This document shows positions 27,301 through 39,600 of a stretch of 64,000 bases of DNA, one piece after another (within the stretch, counting starts at the first letter, position 1; each line of letters begins with the position of its first letter). Below the pieces are notes generated by a model. The model was not told where the DNA came from. It was given only the letters and a program-made list of their open reading frames with translations, and did not search any database. The position numbers and the translations under genes are program-made. Source of the stretch: Setaria digitata (taxonomy: Eukaryota > Nematoda > Chromadorea > Rhabditida > Setariidae); the NCBI GenBank assembly GCA_003640385.1, contig RCAB01000248.1, positions 29,251-93,250 of the forward strand, written 5' to 3'.

Positions 27301-28142
27301 AACTTACGGATCAGCTTTAAGGATTTCGAGTTCATCTTCTTGCTCCATCAATGACATTTCAGAATCCAAATAAGAGCCATAATCACCAATACTGCCCTCA
27401 TATTTGTAGATTTGCAATGCCGCATTGCCAGGCTGCAAATAATTAATTAATTAATTTGAAATATGAATGAATGAAATTGTTTAACTCTAATTGAAATCAA
27501 ACTTTGGTTTAGCTAATTAGTAATAAGGATGATATTGACAAAATCGGAGAGATTTTTCCAAGATATAATCGTTAGTGCACAATTCAAACTGTAAAATATT
27601 TTTCCTTTTTTTTTAAAAAAAACCTTTCCCCACAAATTAATTTTACAGTTACAGTAGAAAATAAAAACAACGAAGAAAAAGTTATTATTCTGAATTAAGC
27701 CAAATCAAAGATAATGATATACATTGCAACGACTTACTTAGAGGTTCGACAGTCTTATTATATGATTACTGAGTGTTTAAAATAATTTTCAAGATTTCAA
27801 CAAAATTTTCAATTTTTTTTAGAATTAATGGTGATCAAGAATGGAAATTACCACTCTCAATTTCATCTTTTTTCATTCATTTATTTCAAATTTATTTGAA
27901 TTTCTCAGAAATATTCTCATTAAAGCTTTATAACATAAAAATATGCAACAAACTTAATGCTGATCAGAATGAAAGTGACCGATAATAATTATGACTGATA
28001 ATCATTAGCGATAAAAATAATAAGCATAATTAAAGATAATGATAACAGCATTGCCAATAATGTTAACAATGACTGCTCACAATGATTAAATAGCTATAAA
28101 ATTAGTAATATTAATAAAATAATCATAAGAATAATGGTAATC

Positions 28143-28175
<33 letters not shown>

Positions 28176-28369
28176 GTAATGGTAACCTTATGCGGTGCTC
28201 GAAGTGCCCGAATAACATCCGGTAATTGTTCACCGATTGGCTGATGAAGTGAGAAATTATACATGATGGGACGATTCGGCTCCAAATGTGATGAGCATGA
28301 TGTTGTGGCGAATGGATCCGAATCATCCACATATTGTACACGGCAATTAAGCCTATCAACCATTACCAT
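9345..28369 (-). CDS. fhod-1: FHOD-family formin, long N-terminal (GBD) isoform, 1215 aa
   Basis: Actin nucleator/elongator of the FHOD class, which acts in sarcomere and stress-fibre assembly in other animals. Exons: 28187-28369, 27308-27432, 21706-21764, 21502-21569, 21236-21341, 20776-20870, 19798-19909, 19354-19472, 18638-18810, 17849-17983, 17400-17532, 17052-17195, 16567-16725, 16291-16428, 15794-15959, 15283-15411, 14930-15105, 13907-14026, 13572-13796, 12855-12974, 12313-12474, 11494-11684, 10937-11207, 10258-10378, 9719-9871, 9345-9409. All phases match and the sum is 1216 codons. Domains: GBD-like residues 1-100 ([13 protein letters not shown]); armadillo FH3 110-350 ([24 protein letters not shown]); disordered linker; FH1 640-680 (GVPPPPPFL); FH2 683-1100 ([41 protein letters not shown]); DAD-like tail ([23 protein letters not shown]). 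The tail keeps the NRKSLRRT block that is a ROCK target region in human FHOD1. Start: MVMVDRL at 28369, matching the FHOD N-terminus. Confidence 0.92.
10898..11207 (-). CDS. fhod-1: FHOD penultimate-domain exon with read-through alternative stop
   Basis: This exon carries the end of FH2 ([20 protein letters not shown], then [12 protein letters not shown] and RERNKTRG). In the full-length model it is spliced at 10937|10936 (GAA CAA|GTTAGT). If the donor is not used, translation continues for 12 codons ([12 protein letters not shown]) to TGA at 10898. That would give a formin with FH1 and FH2 but no DAD-like tail. Both forms are open reading; which is used cannot be read from the sequence. Confidence 0.55.
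10937..15411 (-). other. fhod-1: FH1-FH2 actin-assembly core of the formin (8 exons)
   Basis: Exons 15283-15411 (FH1), 14930-15105, 13907-14026, 13572-13796, 12855-12974, 12313-12474, 11494-11684 and 10937-11207 code the catalytic core. FH1 is short, with only two proline clusters ([10 protein letters not shown] and [11 protein letters not shown]), so few profilin-binding sites are expected. FH2 starts after LKLHWKPAQ. It contains [20 protein letters not shown] (lasso/linker region), [42 protein letters not shown] with [16 protein letters not shown], and the C-terminal coiled part. The FH2 signature GN-x-LN is intact. Unlike some formins there is no stop, frameshift or missing block. Confidence 0.85.
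13149..13179. repeat. short duplication around a single N (13164)
   Basis: GAATTCAGCGTGAAT is followed by N and then GAATTCAGCATGAAT, inside an intron of the formin. The near-identity on both sides of one N suggests overlapping contig ends that were not merged. Exons on both sides are unaffected. Confidence 0.6.
19621..19816. repeat. tandem duplication covering an FHOD exon end and its donor site
   Basis: Copy A (19621-19707) and copy B (19708-19816) both start with CACTCTTGACA and end with an ACATACTATTAGCTTT block followed by TCAAC. On the minus strand that block is the last bases of exon 19798-19909 and its GT donor. The real exon uses copy B. Copy A leaves a second intact donor (at 19691-19692) inside the intron. 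The main length difference is a T run and an AT-rich insert in copy B. Confidence 0.75.
22311..23803 (-). CDS. fhod-1: alternative first exon of the FHOD formin, 497-codon Ser/Thr-rich N-terminus
   Basis: One exon opens with ATG at 23803 ([15 protein letters not shown]) and runs 497 codons plus 2 nt to a GT donor (GTG AG|GTGCTT, donor at 22310). Its phase is exactly what the exon at 21706-21764 needs, giving [13 protein letters not shown]. The same downstream exon joins the GBD exon at 27308 as ADPRRNSLVV. The two are therefore mutually exclusive 5' ends, and this one predicts a 1610-aa formin that replaces the GBD with a low-complexity extension. The extension is rich in Ser, Thr, Arg and Asn, with a Ser cluster near residues 91-105 and a proline motif PPPKPTRTY at 385-393. 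I recognise no domain in it. A single-exon separate gene is the alternative, but the matching donor argues against it. Confidence 0.75.
23860..23863 (-). promoter_or_regulatory. candidate trans-splice acceptor for the short-promoter FHOD transcript
   Basis: On the minus strand GAAATTTCAG ends at base 23861, 57 bases before the ATG at 23803. No in-frame ATG lies between them. Many nematode transcripts receive a spliced leader at such sites, so this could mark the 5' end of a transcript from an internal promoter. It could also be the acceptor of a 5' UTR intron. Confidence 0.4.
26255..26393 (-). CDS. candidate additional FHOD 5' exon (46 codons), unconfirmed
   Basis: A less AT-rich segment on the formin strand opens at ATG 26393 ([18 protein letters not shown]) and stays open to a GTAAAT donor after ATGG (donor at 26254), ending in phase 1. 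Phase 1 fits the formin exon 21502-21569 but not 21706-21764. It could therefore be a further alternative start that skips one exon, or an unrelated exon. The segment [20 protein letters not shown] is high-complexity, unlike its surroundings. I recognise no family. Confidence 0.3.
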
Positions 28370-29888
28370 TTTTGATTCGATTTATTTCAAATATTCCTCA
28401 CCTCTTTCCCTTCAACCTTTGGCTCCTCTTCTTTTATTATGCTTCACACTAATTAACAATTAAAATACACCTGTACAGGTGTGAAAATATTAATACATAT
28501 TATATGCAAATATTCACATACAATCATCCGTTACAATTCTTTTTTGTTTCTAATTTTTTCCCTTTTTTTTTTTTTTTTTTTTTCGCTGTATTCAATTTGC
28601 AAACAGATGAATAAGAAGAAATTATAGCAAATATTGAAATATTCAGTAATAATTAGCTTGAAAAATCGCTATACGGATGGCGCTATTGCGCCTTGATTAA
28701 TTGGTGCGCAAATGATTTTTTTTTTTTTTCGTTTGTTTAGTTTCTCCTTCTTTTACTTCCGTGTTTTTGTTTTTCAGTGCAATTTACCAATATCTGAAAT
28801 GAACTATCGTAAAAAAATAATTTATCGGAATGTGACAGAAATGAAATACAACAAGAAACGAATTTAAATTAAAATTGATGAAAAGTGTTAAATTATCAAT
28901 GGATGCTTATGGATAAGTAATAGTTTTGTACTATTTACTCAACATAGCAATAGCAATAATAATGATGTTTTAACAAACTTTTGCACAATATTACGATTTT
29001 CAATGATTAATAATCATCTTAATACCAATATATCAACAATAATTGTACTCTAATTACTTTTACGCCACTATATCACAGTAAATTATTTCTTCAATCATAC
29101 TCACTCTATTGACAGTAATTAGTTAGTCAGTAATTGCTTTCTTCATAATTAAATAGGCAATAAAAATACTAACTGCTTTTATAATTACAGGAAATAAAAA
29201 CATTGCCTTATCAACAATAATGATTGCTGATAATGTGTAAATTTGTCTATCCTATCAAACAAAACAGTTAACTAATTCATGAGAACGAGTAAGATGGTCA
29301 GTAATGATATTAATTTGAATTTCTGGATAAATCGTAATTTACAAATTTAAATTTTCCCTCAAAAGAAAAAAAAAAAGTCGCATTAAAATATTACATTTTA
29401 CACTAAATTAAAAAGGAAATGTATATGGAGAAATTGAAATTAAATTTCATGCTAATTAATTATGAGTGCTTAATTTTCCAGCAATAGCTAATACTAATAT
29501 TATATGATTGTTTTGTTTTTCCTTTTTGCTACTCCAAAGTGACAATAGCGCAATGATAATGATTATAATTATTGCAATTTCAAAAGTGCATATGTTTGAA
29601 AGAAAAAAAAAAAAAAGTGTTTTCGACATGAAAGGGCCAATAAAATTAAAACAGTTATTCGATAGATCGGAAAATAAAGGGTAATCGTTAAGTTTAAATG
29701 ACGAAATCTCGAGAAAAAAATTGTAAATATATAATCACAAATTTTTGTGCATATTTTTTGAAAAGAAGAAAAAAGAGAGAGAGAGAGAATTGTTGAAAAG
29801 AAAATTGAAAATATTTGTTGAGCTATTGGATCGGTTTATGTGATGATCAGTTGTCATCATTGGAAATTTGTATTTAAATATCACCTGA

Positions 29889-30275
29889 ATTTCGAGAAAT
29901 TATTCAACGCTTTTAAACATGAACAATCAGTTTTTTCTATTCTTTTTTTTTTTTTTTTTTTTGAAAAATTGAAATTTCCAAAAGTTTTTTGATAATTTTT
30001 TGAAAAGAGATGATCAGCGAAAATAAAAAGAAAAGAAAAAAAAAGATGATATGGCCCTATGGAAATAAGTCTATAAACAAAACNTTGAATTTCGAGAAAT
30101 TATTCTTTTAAACATGAACAATCAGTTTTTTCTATTCTTTTTTTTTTTTTTTTGAAAAATTGAAATTTCCAAAAGTTTTTTGATAATTTTTTGAAAAGAG
30201 ATGATCAGCGAAAATAAAAAGAAAAGAAAAAAAAAGATGATATGGCCCTATGGAAATAAGTCTATAAACAAAACA
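29889..30275. repeat. 190-base direct duplication around a single N (30084)
   Basis: The sequence starting TTGAATTTCGAGAAATTATT and ending AGTCTATAAACAAAAC is present on both sides of the N. The differences are a few bases near the start and T-run length. As at the other N positions, unmerged contig overlap is the simplest explanation. Confidence 0.85.
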
Positions 30276-31581
30276 AATCTCTCTGTTATCGTAGTCAAAA
30301 AATTCATGATTGACAATGGGAAAATTTGATTCAAAAAAAAAAAAAAAATTTCAAATTGACACTTTTTTGATAGAAGAAATGGGTGAAAAGAAAATGTCTG
30401 AAAAGTTTGAAATAAGAAGTGGAAGATATATTTCGATGATATCACTGATAATATCAATTGTTTTCATTTCTGTTTCAACACGAAATCCATCCATTTCTCT
30501 CTCTTTCCCTCTCTCCCTTGGAAAAAATAAACAAATAATAAATGACTAAACAAATAGATTGGAAAAAATAAACAAATAACTATATAAAGAGACTAATTAA
30601 TTAAAATAAACAAAGTTGAGAAAATTTAGCGAAGAAAAGGAAAAATAAAAAAAAAAGAAACAGCTGTAAAGATTAGCTTTTTTTTTCCCATAAAAATATA
30701 AAAACTTTTTCCATAAGTAAAAATAATGGATGCATCATTTTCGAAAAGCAAAAATTTAAAAAAAAAAAGAAAAAAGAAAAGGAAAGAAAACTAAAAAAGA
30801 AAAGAAAAAAAAAATTTAATCGAAAATTTCAACAGCTCTTTTAGGAGTGAAAGAGTATGTTAAACGTGACAAACTTTTACATTAGCAATCAGAATAAAGC
30901 AAATAACTTTGGCTGTTCAAAAAGTTATTCAAAAATTGATCAGAGGAAAAAAAAAAAGAGAAAAACTATTTCGGATTGAAATGAAACTTACAATTACACT
31001 TTTCTGAGATGGCATCAATTATAATCAGTTTGAAAAATTTGCTAAGCAATAAAAAGGAAAAGTCAATATAAATGAATAATGAAATCATCCATTTATGCTT
31101 TAAAAAAAAAAAAAAAAAATGGAATTAAGGCTAGGGGAAAAAAAAAGAAAGTAGTTTCAAATTAGTTAGGTATGTAAACAGGAAAAGATAAACGAAAAGA
31201 TGAATGGTATCATTATGGCCATATATCCAGAACAGAAAAATTACTCAGGTATCCGGAAGCAAATAATATATCTTTAAAAAATCTTTACCGCATAATGAGG
31301 AAAATTTATAATCCGGAACAAATTTATAAAAAAAAAAAAACTGGTCAAATTATAAAATTCTTTTTCTTTGAAAAAAATAAATAAATAAAACAAATTTGCC
31401 ATTGATCATAGTTTAGCAATAACAATATCACCATAACTGATTATCAGTCGTACAGAGTAACCATTTATCATTATCACTATTATTATTAGCTACGCTTAGC
31501 ATAGTTTTATTTTTCATCATTTTTTACTTAACTTAGTGAGTCTGATTCTGGAAAAAACAAAAGCTACCTAACGCTTCTACG

Positions 31582-31595
31582 TATTATTATTATTA

Positions 31596-31630
<35 letters not shown>

Positions 31631-31656
31631 GTTATTATTATTATTATTGTTATTAC
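31582..31656. repeat. (ATT)n microsatellite
   Basis: About 75 bases of ATT/TTA trinucleotide with single-base interruptions (ATC, GTT). It is non-coding. Confidence 0.85.
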
Positions 31657-34194
31657 TCTTGCTATTGCGTATTACAATTTATTACTTACGTATTACTTGG
31701 CGCTTTTACAAACTAATGCAGCTGTTTGTTACGTCACACGGGACACGTAATATGCTACACTCATATTAATTAGCATTTGATTAGTTAATATTAAGTTTAA
31801 TCCAAATTAAGAGAAAATGAAAATCAATTTTCGTGAAATTTTGTTTAAATCACACTTTAAAAAATTTACAACTGTTTGTAAACTAGTGCAATAACCTATG
31901 GAAAATATTAAAATACGAGCTAGCAACCAACAATTAGTTCTGTTTTAATTAATCAATGATGAAATTTTCTAATTATATCTTAGTTAAAAAAGCACATGAA
32001 AACAAGATCGTTTCAAAAGAATTTTTTTTTCATAAAAAAAAAAAAAAAAATAGAAAAAGCATACGATTGCAATTCAAAAATGTTAAGCAAATCAGATAAG
32101 GCCGTGCAATTAAATTAAAATTCAAGTCAAAAGTTTCTTCTTTTATTAAACTTCGCCAGTAATCTTTATAATAAAGATTTTCATTAAATTAAAATTGAAG
32201 TGCAAAAGTTTAATTTAATCTTTTTTTTTTCGGATTTGATCAATGATCTTTTGCAACGAGTAACTAAATATTAAGTTAAAATTCAACTTGAAAGTTTTAT
32301 TTCTAATCAAAATTGACCAATGATCACTTTATCAACAAGGAATTTAAGCCCAAAATCTTTTTTCTTAAGTTTGGTCGGAAACTTTATGTGACAAACATTT
32401 TAGGCCAAGAAATCCTTTGACAATCTTTGTTTGTCACTTTTAACAGCCAAATCAATCAACTATATGCAAAGTGGAAACATTTGAGACATTCAAAAATTTT
32501 TTCCCCACTGAAAAATTATTCATATTGAGAAATTAAAAGAAATTTATGAATTTTCTTTCTATTCGTTTTTTTTTTTTCAGATTTTAATCTTTTTGTTAAG
32601 CAATAATTGCAAGAAAAAAAACATGCGAATTATGGCACCTATAATTAATTTACTTTGATCATTTCCTCCACTAATTATTCAATTATATTCCTAGAAAGTA
32701 ATCATAGAAATAAGCAATCCCAAAGAGAAAAGAAAGGTGCCTTTAATATGTTGTATGTATTTGTTAATTTATCAAAAGTAACGAGTAAATTATCTCTTCT
32801 TACCTTATAAAACGTATAATTTGCACTTTAATTAAGTGCTGCTTTAATTATTTCATGAAATTTTAACTTAAAAAATCTTTCTATCAAACTTTCCAAATTC
32901 CATAACTCATTTGAACATTTTTGTATTGTTAAAATTTCTAAAAAAAAAAAAAAAAAAAAAAAAGAATTTAAAATGCAGGTAAATTTAAAATGAAAGAATG
33001 AAAAGGAATTAAATGTGATTTTTATCAGTGATTAGTATGGCATAACTTATGGGTGTGCATTATTTTTATCATTTTAAAAAAAGAAAAAAAAAATTAAATT
33101 AAGAAGAAAGGAAGAAAGCATAGTCGGAATCTTTGTTTGAAATGATAACAAAGAAAGATAACAGCAAATTTTAGAGATGTAAATATTTACACATGCATCG
33201 AATTGTTAGTTACTGGATCTCGTTTAAAAGTGGATTTAAAACTCGTTTCATCATTCTTCTTCTTCTTCATTTTTTTTTTTCTAAGAAATTTTAAGTTAAT
33301 TTTAATAGGCTTAGCAAAATTTAAATTGTTTTTAAAAGACAGAAGTATAAAAATTGCTTCATTACAGCAGTGTAATTGCAATAATTTATTCGTTATTTGA
33401 ACAAAAAATGTTGTTTTTGGTATAGTAACTTTGGCCCATTTTTTTATTTTTTTTTTTTTTTTAATTGGAAAGCATTTCAATTTATAGATAAATAATAGGA
33501 TGGATCCTGAAAATATCGAAATAAATTTTCATTTTTTGTTGAAATTATTAATTGCATTAGTTTTTTTCACGAAAAAATATTTCACAATAAAAATTCACTC
33601 TCATTACAGATAAGGGAAAAATGAATAAAGCAATGATTATAATGATAAGAACATCCACAAAATAATCAAGAATAATAATGATTTAATGAGTTAATTGTTT
33701 AATAAAATAAATTTAATAGAAGTTAATAAAATTAATAATAATGATAGTTAATAAATAGTAAATGGAAATGATAACGTGAGCAAAATGTTTCGAAATTCAG
33801 CAAATAAATTAATCAATTAAAAAAGAAACTATGGAAAGCATAAAACATAAAAATATGCAAGTATTTGTTCTATAAAGAAATATTTAAAAAAGTAAAGGAA
33901 TAGTCTTTTTTCCACTTCTTCCTTCTTCCCTTTAAATAAGTTTTGGATGTCAAATATCAATTTGAATTCGAATAAAGTATGCAAATCAGTTGGAAAACGC
34001 TAATTAAATTCAGTTGCATTTAAAAAAATGAAAGTTTTTTTCATTTTGTGATAATTTTTGTTTTCTTTTTTCTGATTTTTCTAATTCATTTTTCAGTTTG
34101 TATTTTGCAAAATGAAATGAATTATTGTTAAAAGTTTAACAAAAAAAAAAAAAAAACTAAAAAGTAGTAGCAATTAAAAGTGAAGAAGGCTGAG

Positions 34195-34430
34195 GGAAAA
34201 GTCGAGAATTTTTTTGTTTTTGTTTTTTTTTCGTCCAGAAGGAATTAAAATTGAAGAAAAAAAAAATGTTAAAACAGCTTAAATTTCTTTCGAAATAATT
34301 TCTTTCGTTTTNGGGAAAAGTCGAGAATTTTTTTGTTTTTGTTTTTTTTCGTCCAGAAAGAATTAAAATTGAAGAAAAAAAAATGTTAAAACAGCTTAAA
34401 TTTCTTTCGAAATAATTTCTTTCGTTTTCA
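34195..34430. repeat. direct duplication around a single N (34312)
   Basis: Roughly 117 bases beginning GGGAAAAGTCGAGAATTTTT are repeated on both sides of the N with one substitution and small homopolymer-length differences. This is a probable assembly join. Confidence 0.85.
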
Positions 34431-35456
34431 AAACATTTCATCTTTTTTATCTGCCCAGCCTTTACCTCACTTTCTCTTATCAATTCAGTGATAAGTGCAA
34501 AAAAAAGCGTATTCGGCTAAAAAAAAAAAAAAAACACTAATATATGGTGCAATTAATTAAGTGGAAGGGAAAGAGAGAGAGAGAGAGAGAGAGGGGGAAG
34601 GAGAGAAAGAGAGGGAAAACAATCAGTAAATTTACAAGGGATTATTAAAATAAAGTTTAACAAATGGTGCAAATTTGATTAGTGAAAAATTGTGAAAAGA
34701 AAAATGAAACTGCTTTTTAAGTTATAATTTCCACCCATACAACCAACACATTTCTAAAAATTTCAAATTTAAAAAAAAGAAAATGTAAATAATAATTAGT
34801 AAAATCATCAAAATATTTAATCTGAAACTTTCTTTTAGTTTTTTGAAGAAAGTCCTTTTTGAAAATGTATTTTATGCTGAAAAACTCTTCCGTATGCACA
34901 GAACTGATACATTTCTCCAAATGATAATCCTGAGAACGAAAGCATTTAGCAGTGAACTAACTGACTGGTGAAATATTGCGAAGAAAAAAAGTCATTAATT
35001 AGAAGTTTCAGCAAATTTGTTAGGAAAAGCTAAATTCTCGAGTTCTAGCTGAAAATTTAGCATTTCAGAAACTTTCGCTTCGGAAAGCCCTCGGAAAATC
35101 TGAAATAAGTGGAAGAATGGGAATGAAATCTTCGACAGACAGAGAAAGGTTTGAGGTGAATGAGTCTTAAAATATTTCAGTCTTAATGGCATAAATGGAG
35201 GAATGAAGAAAATGCTAGCAACAAAAAAGTTTTGCACCAAAATTTTTCTTTTTGCATGAAAATTTCGTTGAATTAAATAAATTGGAAGTTTTCGAAGAGG
35301 GAAAATTTTGTAGACAATTCCGAAATTTAAAATTGTACCGTTGTCATTAATTAAAGTGGACACTGAAATTGGGTAACAGGTAATAAAATGAAGAGACGAC
35401 AGGCAGAAGGCAAACCCACGATGCTTGGCTTCCCGTGAAGCGAGCTGAACCGGTTA

Positions 35457-35642
35457 ACACCACATACACAGACAGACACATACACAACTGATACTCACAT
35501 ACACACCCAGACACTCACACACACGCACAACACTCACATACACGCACAACACTCACATACACGCACAACACTCACATACACACCCAGACACTCACACACA
35601 CGTACGAACACATACACACCCAGACACTCACACACACAGACC
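35457..35642. repeat. CA-rich tandem repeat with degenerate 20-28 base units
   Basis: Units such as CACTCACATACACGCACAA and ACACCCAGACACTCACACAC recur many times. The tract follows a short GC-richer segment (35396-35455) that includes CTTGGCTTCCCGTGAAGCGA. It is non-coding. Confidence 0.75.
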
Positions 35643-36527
35643 GACGTTAACATGATAATAGTGGCATTACGTAATACTAATTAAAATTATATGTGATTAA
35701 TGATATCTAATACTGGACAGTGATTGAAATGTGACTAGAGGTCTAGTTGCATATGGTAAATTAGGCATTAAGTAATAGTGATTAGTGATAAGAGAACATT
35801 AATTGGTGTTAATGAGAGGCTGGTTCGATAATGCATTGCGACTGAATTGAAACTGCACAGTGTGTTAAGCAACAGACAATGATATTAATTAGAGGTTTAC
35901 TCATTAACATCACATAATGATAATGGTAAAGTAGCATTTGTACAATATTAATGTATGGTAGTTTGTTTTTCTGATAACGTAACATTAACATTATGTATGG
36001 TATGACATTTTCAAAACCACTACTTCCTAATGAATAATAGTAGTGCAGTTAATTAGCATTAAATTATATTAATTCAAGATTAACACGATTCGGCATTAGT
36101 TTGAAGTTAATCGAATGTGGAATAATGATAAAGTAATTTGGAGATTAAGTGTACTGCATCATATGAGATTCATTAATGCAATATATTACTTGGAAATTAT
36201 TTGAAACTTCTCCAGTACCGTCAATCGAGGGCTAAATTATCCTTTTAGAACAGTAGCATTATATGATACTGATAAGAGGTGGAGTAAAAATTAATTTTCT
36301 CCTCATTTCACATGTAATAGTAGTTTTATGCAGTTCGACACATATGACCTTACTGATAATATAGCATAATTTCATCAGATTAAACTATTCTCATTGATAA
36401 AACATCATTTTAAGGTTAATTAAACTAAATAATGTTTTTTTTGGAATTATTTTAACTTAGTGTAAAATTAGGGGTAAATTTAATACTTTATAATGTTACT
36501 TTAAATTAGCATCAGCGACAATTTCAA

Positions 36528-36665
36528 TGAGTTTTTACACCTACACAGACATCTACATTCACCGACATACATATGGAGAAATTTATTTCCATTCACATAC
36601 ACACACGTCACATACATATACAGACACGCACGTTCACATACGCAAGCGTTCACGAACAAGCAGAT
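36528..36665. repeat. second CA/ACAT-rich degenerate repeat
   Basis: Interrupted CACATAC and ACACACG words cover about 135 bases. They resemble the 35.5-kb tract in composition but not in exact unit. An open frame here is an effect of the repeat. Confidence 0.55.
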
Positions 36666-39600
36666 ATAGTCTTGTCAGTAATGAGTCTTACAATCCGTAT
36701 TGCCAGTTGAGAGTAAGTCAGTAAATACGTGATTGTCTGTCAACGCGCGTGTATGTCCACGCATCATACCTACCTGTTCTCTTACCTTAATTAAACTATA
36801 TAAGGCATTAAAAGAGCAAGTTTTGTTAAGAAAACCTATCTTGCGTTATGTGTATGCAGCTTAATTAAGGTAAGGGATTGCAGACGAGAAAAAAAAAATT
36901 CTTTATTTATAAAAAGGATAGTATCAAAATATTTTGTTCTATTCAAAAAAAAAAGGAATCAATTTTAATTGCAAATAATTATCTATAAAATAATTGGAAT
37001 TGTCAATAGCAAAATACTGACATCTTTAAATAACGATAAATTTATGCAAATCACAAGAACGAAATGAAAGAATTCTTTTTCTTTTATGAAAAGAATTTGA
37101 AGAGAAAAGCTGAAAAAAAAAAAAGTTTGAGAAAGAGAAGAAATTGAAATGTTTGGTAGCATAATTGAAAATCGAAGTGTGTGATATGAAATTAAAAAAT
37201 ATGCTTTATCATGTTTTTCAATTCTTAAACTGTTTGCAATCAGTTCAGTTTATCTTATCAATCAGTTAAATTCTGCTACTAGAAGAAACAAAATTATTTT
37301 CTTCTCTATAAAAAAAAAATAAAATAAAATTCTTATTTTCTAAATAAAAAAAAAAAATTTTCCCAGAGATTTCAAACAAGAAAGTTATTAACAAAACATT
37401 CATATTAAAAGAAAAAATAAATAAATTCTAGTTAATTTTATTAAAATATAAATTTAATTTTGACAAACTTTTATCAATTATCCAATTGAGCAAGTAAACA
37501 AATTATCGTTTTTCCTTTATTTTCTTTGTACTTATTTATGAAATGTTCAAACGACTGAATGAATCAATTACAATGAAAATGTTGAATTAAAAAACAAAAA
37601 GAAAACGCAACAGGAAAAAATTCATTTTCAAATCTCAAGAGAATATCAATAATATTACTGTCGCTTAATCTTCTTACATATCAATTAACTTAATAATTAA
37701 CTCTTCTCCTTTTCTGCACTCTTAAAATAAGCACTCTTTTCCTCCTCTCATTTTCAAATATTTAAATTTGCTCAAAGTGAATTCAATCAGTTATGACAGA
37801 ATTAAATCATGCAGATATATTTAGAAGTTTTGAATTTAGGAAGCATAAATGATAGTTCAAAATCAGTGTAATTGTTCATTAAATAAAATTTTGCAGAAAA
37901 ATTATGAGAATATACTCTGAAAAAAAAAAAGAAAGGAAAAATAAAATTTAAATTTATAAATCACAAAAATTTGCATTAAATGGAATTTTTTCTAGAAATT
38001 ACTAATAGTTGTAAAATTTGATGATTTAATAAGGAGAAACTTGGAGAAGTAACTTAAATAGCTTGTGAGAAGTGAAATGCAAATCGTAACACCGAATAGA
38101 TTCGTGCAAAAATTTGAACTTAAGAAAAAAAAAGCATAACTGGAAATTCAAATTGAATTACTAACTCACTAAACAAAAAAGAGAGAAAGAAAATGGGGCA
38201 AAATTTTCGATTTAAAAAAAAAAAATAAAGAAAAAACTCAAATAAATTTTGAAAAGAAGGAGAAAAAAATATAATTTTAATTTTATATATACATACTAAA
38301 TTGAAAAAAAAAAAAGTTTACAAAGCTATGGATATTATTGAAAAATTTTTTTTTGTTGTTGAAAATTGAAAAATGCTTTAAATTCTTAGCTTTTTTCTTT
38401 TTTTTTTTTTTTTCTGTTAAACGACAAAAAAATTATTTCAAATGTCTGAAGTAGAGAAAGAAAATATTACAACTAGCTTTGGAATAAATTTTATTTGCCT
38501 TCTGTTTTTTTTTTTCTTTTTCAGAAGCTAGCTTTATTTTTCAGTCGAGAATTTAGCTTCTTTTTTTTTCTTTTTTTTTTTAAATGAAAAAACAAATTTA
38601 TAGCACTGCTCCATTTTGAAATTCAAAATATTAGACGGAAATTTTGGAAAGAAATTTAAAATTATTTTAAAACAAATTGAAAAATTCAGCTTCATCTTTG
38701 TTTCAAATAAAACAATTTGCTTTTTAATTAGAAGGGAACGGTTATAATTTGATTTCATTTGAATGCGTCACATTTTCGAATTTCATTTATAGCATTTGCA
38801 GTACTTTAGTTTTTTATTTCCAATTTATTTCACCAATTTAATAGTATCCTTTTTTTTTTTCCTGGCTAATAATGCATTCATCAATCTTACCGTATTTTAT
38901 TTAATTTCTTTTTTCCTTCCCCTTTTTTCCTAAGGAAAAAATTCAATTTCTCCTAACAATATTTCCACTTCCATTCTTACTGAAAGATAAATAGTTAATG
39001 AATGAAAAAAAAAAAAGAAAAATGATATAACAAATATAAATTTTAAAAAAATATAAAAATACAAATTTAAAATCGATTAATAACAGGAACAAATTATCGC
39101 TTTAATATCATGTTATAGAATGATAGTGATAAAGACAATATGAATAACATTAATAATGGCAATAAGAATGAAGAAAGAGGACTAGCTCTATAATTTAAGC
39201 AACAGTGATAACATCAGTGATGTTAAATATGCGAATGTTGTTGAAATGAGTAGCTGATTATGATAATAACAATGATGATAACTGAACAAATAATGCTTTA
39301 ATGACTAACTGATCATTTAATAATGATAAGATTAGAAGATGCATCGGTTTAATAAAACATTGATTAAATGAATGATAAATGAACAATAATTATAATATCA
39401 TTTGTAGAATTAATTGATTTTTTTTTTTAATTTGGTAGTTCATTTAGTTTGTTGATTTGCAGTATGAAATATATTTCTTTTTTTTTTTTTAATTTTCCCT
39501 CTAATTGTTTTCCTTTAAAATTTATCGAATTTAATTTTTTTCTATTATTCGTGATTAAAATAATACGGTATTATTACTATTACTGTTTATGAAAAAGATA

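Larger units (their letters stand above)
21765..27307 (-). other. largest FHOD intron (5.5 kb), hosting the alternative first exon
   Basis: This intron separates GBD exon 27308-27432 from FH3 exon 21706-21764. It contains the 497-codon alternative exon and the candidate exon at 26255-26393. The rest is A/T homopolymers, an AT tract near 25911-25931, a lone N at 25991 and AAT-type trinucleotide-rich sequence at about 26470-26770. Other open frames here are low-complexity and not credible genes. Confidence 0.65.

Noticed and set aside
34995..35363. 122-codon minus-strand open frame
   Set aside because: It has no recognisable domain, no splice context and a mixed hydrophobic composition typical of chance frames in AT-rich DNA.
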